From Actinomycetota bacterium (GTDB lineage Bacteria; Actinomycetota; Thermoleophilia; Solirubrobacterales; Solirubrobacteraceae): DNA of 64,000 nt. The DNA is taken from the NCBI GenBank assembly GCA_005883215.1, contig VAYS01000010.1:124001-188000 (forward strand), read 5' to 3'. Positions 55,992 to 64,000 of the stretch are shown here, piece after piece; position 1 is the stretch's first letter; each line of letters begins with the position of its first letter. Under the pieces are notes generated by a model. It was not told the origin of the DNA, did not search any database, and was given only the letters and a program-made list of their open reading frames with translations. Both the position numbers and the translations under genes were made by a program.

Positions 55992-56999
55992 TCAGCGGTG
56001 CTTGGCGGGCTTCTTCTTGCTCGGCTTTCTGATCAGCGAGCAGCCCTTGAACCGCTTGTGGATCAGGGTGGCCGAGACGACCGAGTAGGCCGGTCGCGGG
56101 CAGCCGGCGGTGTTGGTCACCGCCGCATCGAAGCGCTGGCGACCGCGGTCGACCGTCCACTGGAATATGTAGACGCGCCTGATCTTGCCGATGTGGGCGA
56201 GCTTGAACATGTAGGACATGGCCTTCGCCGCGCGCGCCTCGCCCTTGCGGCCGCCGGGGAAGGCGCGGCCGAAGGAGACGATCCCGCCGGTCTCGGTAAG
56301 CCACAGCTGACCCGGCACCAGACGGGCCACCGCACGGGTGCGGCTGCTCGAGTGGCGGTTGGTGTCCGAGTAGTTGTGCAGGCCCCAGATCTTGGGCATG
56401 TTGCGGTTCCCGACCGCGCGTTTGAAGTCGCGGATGTAGCGCAGGGTCGGCGAGATCTTGTTGGCGTCGAGCACGTCTAGCCCGGCGATCGTGCAGCCCC
56501 GGCACACCGACTTCAGCGCCAGGTAGAAGGCGGCGGCCTGCCGGGCCGACGGGCTGCGGAACTTCACGCCCGGCGAGCTGACCGTGCCGCGGTTGGCCTC
56601 GTTGTAGGGCTGAAACTCCCTCACGTCGGGCCCCGTGCCGGGACCGTCCAGGGCGATGAACCTGGACACCGCGGACTTGTAGGCGCCGGTCGAGGGCACC
56701 CGGTTGGGCGAGCGGCTCGAATGCCAGAAGGCGACCAGCGGCGTGACGCCGGACGCCTTGGCCTTGGCGATCCAGGAGTTGACCGAGGCCAGGTCCCTGC
56801 CGTGCCCCGGGTTGGCGGCGTCGTAGGGCACGATGTAGCGCGCGATGCGTACGTGCAGCGCCTTCCAGTAGGGATTGGTGAACATCTGGTAGTGGTCGTC
56901 GCCGAAGCCGACAGCGGCGGCCTGGCTGGCGACCGGCAGGGCGGCCATCCCCACCAGGCCCAACAGCAGCGGCAGCAGGATGCGCTTGCGCAAGTTCAT
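55992..56999 (-). CDS. Secreted clan GH-A-like glycoside hydrolase
   Basis: A 335-residue exported TIM-barrel enzyme. The signal peptide is NLRKRILLPLLLGLVGMAALPVASQA. The two catalytic Glu of clan GH-A are in EFQPYNEANRGT (acid/base, after strand 4) and LWLTETGGIVSFG (nucleophile, strand 7), with GLHNYSDTNR between them. The family cannot be fixed; GH39/GH5-like endoglycosidases are candidates. The C-terminus is basic (KPSKKKPAKHR). It has a GAGAAGGG ribosome site and a structured leader with an intrinsic terminator directly upstream. Confidence 0.75.
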   Translation of the reverse strand: MNLRKRILLPLLLGLVGMAALPVASQAAAVGFGDDHYQMFTNPYWKALHVRIARYIVPYDAANPGHGRDLASVNSWIAKAKASGVTPLVAFWHSSRSPNRVPSTGAYKSAVSRFIALDGPGTGPDVREFQPYNEANRGTVSSPGVKFRSPSARQAAAFYLALKSVCRGCTIAGLDVLDANKISPTLRYIRDFKRAVGNRNMPKIWGLHNYSDTNRHSSSRTRAVARLVPGQLWLTETGGIVSFGRAFPGGRKGEARAAKAMSYMFKLAHIGKIRRVYIFQWTVDRGRQRFDAAVTNTAGCPRPAYSVVSATLIHKRFKGCSLIRKPSKKKPAKHR

Positions 57000-57024
57000 C
57001 TAGCCCTTCTCGTCTCGGGGTCGG

Positions 57025-57117
57025 AAAAAACGGGAACGGGGGCCGGACCAGGCGCGGTCCAAGGGCCCCCGCACGCCTCACTGGTTCCCGGGTTTCAACA
57101 GATTGGAACCCGGCAGG
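57025..57117 (-). promoter_or_regulatory. Attenuator-like leader / tetR terminator
   Basis: On the minus strand a 7-bp outer stem CGGGAAC/GUUCCCG (57090-57084 with 57037-57031) encloses GGGGGCC/GGCCCCC and GGACC/GGUCC, followed at once by UUUUUU (57030-57025): a strong intrinsic terminator. The CGGG of its left arm can instead pair upstream in CCGGGUU/AACCCGG (57113-57107 with 57094-57088) or in GGUUCC/GGAACC. A -10-like TAGGCT lies at 57129-57124. Either it simply ends tetR, or it controls read-through into the glycosidase gene. Confidence 0.5.
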
Positions 57118-57140
57118 TTGCGGAGCCTAGAGCAAGCGGC

Positions 57141-57764
57141 CTAAGCGGCGCCTAAGCGCTCGATCCCGCCCAGGAACAGGGCGGAGGCGAAGGCCCCCGC
57201 CCCCTCGACGTCAGGGGGATGACGCTCGACCATCCGCACGCCGATCTCGAACGCGGCGCCCACCATCGCCGCGGCCAGGTATTCGATGTCCAGCTCGGGC
57301 AGCGTCCCGCCGTCCGCCGCGGCGTGCAGGTCGTCGCGCAGCTCCTCCATTCCGGCGCCGAGCTGGGGCTCGTCGAACATGGTCCGGATCGTGCTGGCGT
57401 TGCGGCGAATGAGCTCGAAGGTCGGACGATCCTCGGCCAGGAAGCGAAAGTAGGCCAGGTAGGCCCCGTGGACGAACTGCTCCAGGCTGCCCGCCGACCG
57501 GCGGGCGGCGCGCACCCGCGCGCGAGCCTCGATCGCGCTCTCCTCCAACAGGGCGCGAAACACCGACTCCTTGTCGGGGAAGTAGTTATAGAACGTGCCC
57601 GAGGCCAGCCCGGTGCGGCGTACGATGTCGCGCACCCCCGCGGCGTCATAGCCGATGTCGGCGAACACCTCGCCGGCGGCGCGCAGGATCGCGGCGCGAT
57701 TGGCGGCCTTGGTCTGCTCTCGCCTGCCCGCGGGGAGCGGGGCGGCGACGGCGGGCTCGCTCAC
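57141..57764 (-). CDS. TetR-family transcriptional regulator
   Basis: A 207-residue repressor-type regulator. The N-terminal HTH contains ANRAAILRAAGEVFADIGYD, VRDIVRRTGLASGTFYNYF and PDKESVFRALLEE. The ligand domain is helical with FRFLAEDRPTFELIRRNAS. The GTG overlaps the FMO stop by 3-4 nt (GTGA), so it is cotranscribed with and probably controls the monooxygenase gene; an inverted repeat in the FMO leader is a candidate operator. The ligand may be a substrate of the oxygenase. Confidence 0.88.
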   Translation of the reverse strand: MSEPAVAAPLPAGRREQTKAANRAAILRAAGEVFADIGYDAAGVRDIVRRTGLASGTFYNYFPDKESVFRALLEESAIEARARVRAARRSAGSLEQFVHGAYLAYFRFLAEDRPTFELIRRNASTIRTMFDEPQLGAGMEELRDDLHAAADGGTLPELDIEYLAAAMVGAAFEIGVRMVERHPPDVEGAGAFASALFLGGIERLGAA

Positions 57765-59158
57765 GCTGCGGCCGACTCGGAGGCCGGAGCGCCGGGCGCC
57801 CGGGGCGCCACGGGCAGGGCAAAGCCGGCGGCGCGAGCGCGCTCGGCGCCCGCGCGGCGCTCCTTGGCCAGCGCGTGAAGGTAGTCGTCGAAGTCGACCT
57901 GGATCGTGTGGCGTTTGGAAGCCACGTAGCGCTTGCGCATGGCGTCCTGGTCGCGGCGGATGTCTTCGCGCAGCTGGTCCGGCGCCGGAAGGCGATAGTC
58001 GCCGCGCAGGTAGTCGCATACCCACCGGCCCTGGGCCTCGGCCAGCGGCATGATCGCCCCCAGCGGCTGGAGCAGACCGATGAAGAAGAGATTGGGGACG
58101 TCGGGCAAGAAGACGCGCCGGAAGAGCTCGATGCGGTTGTCGGGCGCCGAGATGAAGTCCGGGTCAAAGAACGGGAACGTGATCTGGTAGCCGGTGCAGT
58201 AGATGACGTAGTCGGCGTGGACCGCGGTGCCGTCGGCGAAGCGCACGTGCTCGCCTTCCAGGGCGGCGATGTTGGCCTGGGGGGTGATCGTGCCGTGGAC
58301 GATGCGGTCGAGGATGCGCCCGGAGACGGTGGGGTGGGCCTCGCCGAACTTGTGGTCGGGCGTGGGCAGCCCGTAGTTCTCCATCGGTCCCGTCGCCGAG
58401 GTGATCGCGCGCTGGATCACGGCCCGCCGTAGCCGCCAGGGCAGCCGGGGGTTGGAGAAGATCGGGTGCTTGCGGTCGACCGGGCGGCCGGCCAGGTACT
58501 TGGGCACCACCCACGCCCCCCGCCGGGCGGCCAGGTAGGTGTTGCGGGCGACATAGCTCGACTCCACCGCGATGTCCATCGCGCTGTTGCCCATGCCCAC
58601 GATGACGACGTCCCGGTCGGCCAGGATGCCGTTGTCGCGGTAGGAATGGGCGTGCATCTGCACGCCTTTGAAATCCTCAGAGCCCGGGAACGGGGGCTCG
58701 GGCCAGCGGGGGTTCCAGTGGTGGCCGTTGGCCACCAGCAGCGCGTCGTAACGGCGGCTTTGGCCGTCCTCCAGGCGCACGTCCCACACCCCGTCCGGAC
58801 CGCGAGCGGCGTGCTCGACGCCTGTGTCGAAGGTGATCTTGTGGCGAAATCCGAAGTGGTCGACGTAGTCGTTGAAGTACTTGGCGATATGGGTGTGGTG
58901 GGGGAAGTCGGGGATCGACTTGGGCATCGGGTAGTCGGCGTACTGCATGCGCTCGCGCGAGGTGTTGATGAACAGGCCGCGGTAGGCGGCCGACATCCCG
59001 TTGCGGTTGCCGAACACCCAATTGCCGCCCACCTGATCTGACTTCTCAAAGCAGTCGAAGTCGAGTCCGCGCTCGTACAGCGCCTTGGTGGCGGCGATCC
59101 CCGACGAGCCGGCGCCGATCACGCAGGCGGTGGGAAGGCGAGAATGGCGGTCGTTCAT
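57761..59158 (-). CDS. Flavin-containing monooxygenase (class B)
   Basis: A 465-residue NADPH/FAD monooxygenase. The FAD site is CVIGAGSSGIAATKAL, the FMO signature FKGVQMHAHSY fits F-x-G-x3-H-x3-Y, and the NADPH site is VVIVGMGNSAMDIAVE. Later, YVIYCTGYQITFPF matches the FATGY-type motif. It oxygenates N, S or ketone groups of small molecules. The ATG at 59158 gives the expected N-terminus; the longer upstream frame is rejected. It is driven by TTGACG-17-TAGGGT with a 64-nt leader holding a possible TetR site. Confidence 0.92.
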   Translation of the reverse strand: MNDRHSRLPTACVIGAGSSGIAATKALYERGLDFDCFEKSDQVGGNWVFGNRNGMSAAYRGLFINTSRERMQYADYPMPKSIPDFPHHTHIAKYFNDYVDHFGFRHKITFDTGVEHAARGPDGVWDVRLEDGQSRRYDALLVANGHHWNPRWPEPPFPGSEDFKGVQMHAHSYRDNGILADRDVVIVGMGNSAMDIAVESSYVARNTYLAARRGAWVVPKYLAGRPVDRKHPIFSNPRLPWRLRRAVIQRAITSATGPMENYGLPTPDHKFGEAHPTVSGRILDRIVHGTITPQANIAALEGEHVRFADGTAVHADYVIYCTGYQITFPFFDPDFISAPDNRIELFRRVFLPDVPNLFFIGLLQPLGAIMPLAEAQGRWVCDYLRGDYRLPAPDQLREDIRRDQDAMRKRYVASKRHTIQVDFDDYLHALAKERRAGAERARAAGFALPVAPRAPGAPASESAAA

Positions 59159-59193
59159 CGAGCGGCTGGATGCGGTGAGGGTGAGCTGGCGCG

Positions 59194-59212
59194 CGCGGCG
59201 TAAGGCGCCGCG
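59194..59212. promoter_or_regulatory. Candidate TetR operator in the FMO leader
   Basis: CGCGGCG-TAAGG-CGCCGCG, a perfect 7-bp inverted repeat with 5-bp spacer, just downstream of the FMO transcription start. Binding there would block elongation; it could also be only an RNA hairpin. Confidence 0.45.
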
Positions 59213-59228
59213 GGTCTCCCGCGACCCC

Positions 59229-59257
59229 ACCCTAGGCGAAAGTGACGGGGGCGTCAA
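59229..59257 (-). promoter_or_regulatory. Sigma70-type promoter of the FMO-tetR unit
   Basis: TTGACG (59257-59252), 17-nt spacer, TAGGGT (59234-59229) on the minus strand; start expected near 59222. Confidence 0.7.
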
Positions 59258-59328
59258 GTTTGGCCCAGGCCGGCTCGCGCCCGGCGCAAGCGGGACGCCG
59301 GAGATCGATAGGCTCGCGCCGAGGTCCA

Positions 59329-59955
59329 ATGAGCGCACCCCCGGCCAGAGGAGAACCACGCTCGCGCGCAAAGGGCGCGGCCCTGGTCTTCACCGGTGTG
59401 CTCGGGGCGCTCGTGGCGGTGGTCGTCCTGCTGGTGATCGTGGCCCTGGTGACCGGGGTGGTGCGCGCCTTTCGCCAGCCGAGCGAGAGCATGGCGCCCA
59501 CGATCAAGCGCAACCAGCACCTGATCACCACCGGCCTGGGGTTTCCGTTCTCGAGCACCGTGCACCGGGGCGACATCGTGGTCTTGCACCCCTCGGTGGG
59601 TCTTGACCGGCCCGAGCAGGCCTGTGCGATCTCCCGCGAGCCCGCCGATGGACACCCCTGCGCCCGCGCGCTTACCCAGCAGAGCTCGTCCAAGGTGATA
59701 AAGCGCGTGGTCGCGGTCGGCGGCGACCGCATAAGGGTCGTCGCCGGGCGCGTCTACATCGACGGCGTGGCGAGCAAGGAGCCCTACGCCCGCACCGCGG
59801 CGGGCTGTCTCGGCTGCGAGCTGCCCCGGGAGATCACCGTCCCGCCGGGCCAGGTGTTCGTCATGGGCGATAACCGCCCTAGCAGCGACGACAGCCGGTT
59901 CTGGGGGCCCGTACCCATGGGCTGGGTCATCGGACGCAAGCTGCTGGTCTACTGA
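59329..59955 (+). CDS. lepB: Signal peptidase I
   Basis: A 208-residue membrane serine protease that removes signal peptides. One TM helix near residues 17-45 anchors it. The nucleophile Ser54 is in PSESMAPTI, the general-base Lys in KVIKRVVAVGGD, and the family box is FVMGDNRPSSDDSRFWG. A Cys pair (AGCLGCELP) is unusual and may form a disulfide or bind metal. GAGGTCC precedes the ATG. It would process the many exported proteins encoded in this window. Confidence 0.93.
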   Translation: MSAPPARGEPRSRAKGAALVFTGVLGALVAVVVLLVIVALVTGVVRAFRQPSESMAPTIKRNQHLITTGLGFPFSSTVHRGDIVVLHPSVGLDRPEQACAISREPADGHPCARALTQQSSSKVIKRVVAVGGDRIRVVAGRVYIDGVASKEPYARTAAGCLGCELPREITVPPGQVFVMGDNRPSSDDSRFWGPVPMGWVIGRKLLVY

Positions 59956-59982
59956 GCGGCCTCAGGCCGCCCGGGAGCGGCC

Positions 59983-61551
59983 TCAGGCGGCCCGGCGCCC
60001 TCCGCGCTCGGGGGTCATCGCCCCGCTGGCGTGGTTCGGCGGACCCTCGGGGCCCTCGTCCTGGGGCTCGACGTTGCCCGAGCGCACGGGCTCGTGCCAG
60101 GCGGGACCCGCCAGGTAGCGCTCGACCATCCGCGCGCACTGGCGCCCCTCGTTGATCGCCCACACGATCAGCGACTGGCCGCGGCGGGCGTCGCCGGCGG
60201 CGAACACGCCGGGCACCGAGCTCTCATATGGGGGCCGGGTACGCACGTTCGAGCGCTTGTCGCGCTCCACTCCGAGCCCCTCGAGCAGCTCCTGCTCGGG
60301 CCCCAGGAACCCCATCGCCAGCAGCACCAGATCGGCCTCGATCTCGCGCTCGGTGCCGGGCACCGGCTCAAACGGGGGCGCGTCGGCCGCCCGCGCGATG
60401 TGCAGGGCCCCAACCCGGCCGTCGGCGTCGCCGGAGAAATGGGTGGTGGTGACCGAGTAGGCCTGCTTGCCGCGCTCGAGCGACTGGGCCTCCTCCATCG
60501 CATAGGAGAGGCGGAACTTGGCCGGCCACAGGGGCCAGGGAGTGCGGTCGTTGGGCCGGAGCTTCGGCGGCTCGGGCAGCAGCTCGAGCTGGACGATCGA
60601 CTCGGCCCCTTCGCGCACGGCGTTGCCGACGCAGTCGGCGCCGGTGTCACCCCCGCCGATCACCACGACGCGCTTGCCCGCGGCGGTGAGTGCGCGCGCG
60701 GGCGGCGCCGGCGTGGCGGGCGCCAGGCGGGTCAGCTCGCGCGCCACCCAGCGGTTGCGCTCGTAGAGATAGTCCATGGCGAAGTGGATCCCGTCGAGCT
60801 CGCGGCCGGGGACGGGCAGATCGCGCGGCACGCGGGCGCCGGTGGCCAGCACCACCGCCTCGAAGCGATCGCGCAGCTCGCCCACCGTCACGTCGCGGCC
60901 CACGTCGACGCCGCAGCGCAACTCGACGCCCTCGTCGAGCAGCTGCTGCACGCGGCGCTCGACCACGCGCTTGTCGATCTTGAAGTCGGGCACCCCGAAG
61001 CGCACCAGGCCCCCGGCCGCCTCGTCGCGCTCGAACAGCACGACCGTGTGGCCGGCGCGACGCAGCTGCTGGGCGGCGGCCATCCCGGCCGGCCCCGAGC
61101 CGACGACCGCCACCGCGCGGCCGGTCTCATAGGGAGGCGGCTCGGCCCGCACCCAGCCCTCCTCCCAGGCGCGGTCGATGATCGAGTTCTCGATCTGCTT
61201 GATCGACACCGCGTCGCCCTCGCGGATCTCCAGTACGCAGGCGGGCTCGCAGGGGGCGGGGCACAGGCGCCCGGTGAACTCGGGGAAGTTGTTGGTCGCG
61301 TGCAGCTGGCGGATGGCGTCGGCCCAGCGGTCGCGGTAGACGAGGTCGTTCCAGTCCGGGATCAGGTTGCCCAGCGGACAGCCGTTGTGGCAGAAGGGAA
61401 CGCCGCACTCCATGCAGCGCGCGCCCTGCTCCCGGAGCTCGGGCACCGGCCGGGTGACCAGGAACTCGTCGTAGTCGCGCGCGCGCTCGCGCGCGTCGCG
61501 GTACGGAAGCCCGGCACGCTCGATCTTCAGAAAGGCGCCCAGCTCGCCCAT
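59983..61551 (-). CDS. gltD: Glutamate synthase (NADPH) small subunit
   Basis: A 522-residue flavoprotein passing electrons from NADPH to GltB. The N-terminal Fe-S Cys are in ARCMECGVPFCHNGCPLGN and LCPAPCEPACVLE. The FAD site is VAVVGSGPAGMAAAQQLRRAG and the NADPH site VVVIGGGDTGADCVGNAV, with VFAAGDARRGQSLIVWAI at the end. It lies 9 nt after gltB. A 35-residue Pro/Gly-rich C-terminal tail is an addition. The N-terminus is standard. Confidence 0.95.
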   Translation of the reverse strand: MGELGAFLKIERAGLPYRDARERARDYDEFLVTRPVPELREQGARCMECGVPFCHNGCPLGNLIPDWNDLVYRDRWADAIRQLHATNNFPEFTGRLCPAPCEPACVLEIREGDAVSIKQIENSIIDRAWEEGWVRAEPPPYETGRAVAVVGSGPAGMAAAQQLRRAGHTVVLFERDEAAGGLVRFGVPDFKIDKRVVERRVQQLLDEGVELRCGVDVGRDVTVGELRDRFEAVVLATGARVPRDLPVPGRELDGIHFAMDYLYERNRWVARELTRLAPATPAPPARALTAAGKRVVVIGGGDTGADCVGNAVREGAESIVQLELLPEPPKLRPNDRTPWPLWPAKFRLSYAMEEAQSLERGKQAYSVTTTHFSGDADGRVGALHIARAADAPPFEPVPGTEREIEADLVLLAMGFLGPEQELLEGLGVERDKRSNVRTRPPYESSVPGVFAAGDARRGQSLIVWAINEGRQCARMVERYLAGPAWHEPVRSGNVEPQDEGPEGPPNHASGAMTPERGGRRAA

Positions 61552-61560
61552 CCGGCGCTC

Positions 61561-64000
<2,440 letters not shown>

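Overview
The window is very high-GC actinobacterial chromosome. The best guess is the class Thermoleophilia (Solirubrobacterales or relatives). Supporting traits are a CBS-less GuaB3 beside guaA, a Mec/CysO/CysM/MoeZ cysteine route, a SufR/SufU-type Fe-S operon, a WS/DGAT acyltransferase, many GTG starts and pervasive GTGA/ATGA stop-start overlaps. Taxonomy is inferred from gene content only. No rRNA, tRNA, CRISPR or prophage was found; the only mobile element is one IS481-like insertion near 38.7-39.8 kb.

Layout. 0-1.5 kb: guaA (cut by the window edge) and guaB3. 1.7-6.1 kb (minus): a small protein, HU, pyrF, a LysM protein, D-Ala-D-Ala carboxypeptidase and a PfkB sugar kinase. 6.3-9.4 kb (minus): murI-rph-rdgB-CDF transporter. 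9.4-11.9 kb (plus): glycosyltransferase, a zinc-ribbon protein and a zinc-ribbon/TM/cupredoxin protein. 12-14.5 kb: HDAC-family deacetylase and nadB, divergent from one 19-bp promoter. 15.1-19.6 kb: hydantoinase/oxoprolinase A and B subunits with a beta-hydroxyacid dehydrogenase. 21.2-26.1 kb (minus): a candidate small RNA, then the sulfur-carrier cysteine cluster. 26.2-31.2 kb (plus): SCO1 and sufR-C-D-S-U, with sufB detached at 34.2 kb and sufT at 51.4 kb. 31-38.6 kb: cyclase fusion, secreted phosphoesterase, GH76, a secreted protein and a thioredoxin-fold protein. 39.8-47.3 kb (minus): phosphoesterase, ispH, M28 peptidase, and an acyl-CoA dehydrogenase / amine oxidase / DUF6285 / APH-kinase set. 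47.3-54.4 kb: WS/DGAT, subtilase, sufT, STAS, fxsA and a HAD hydrolase. 54.3-64 kb: two hypotheticals, a secreted glycosidase with a switch-like leader, tetR-FMO, lepB, gltD and gltB (cut by the edge).

Two themes stand out. First, most transcription-unit first genes have a TANNNT -10 hexamer 6-10 nt before ATG/GTG, so leaderless mRNA looks like the norm; a few units instead use TTGACG-17/18-TAGGGT and real leaders. Second, sulfur and Fe-S metabolism is concentrated here: MoeZ (activation), CysO (carrier), CysM (synthase) and Mec (peptidase) make cysteine, and SufS/U/B/C/D use it. cysM and moeZ share an identical promoter-overlapping inverted repeat.

The least explained items are a 175-nt C-loop RNA gene (21182-21356), the shared cysM/moeZ operator-like site, the attenuator-like leader at 57025-57117 and the zinc-ribbon/cupredoxin membrane protein.
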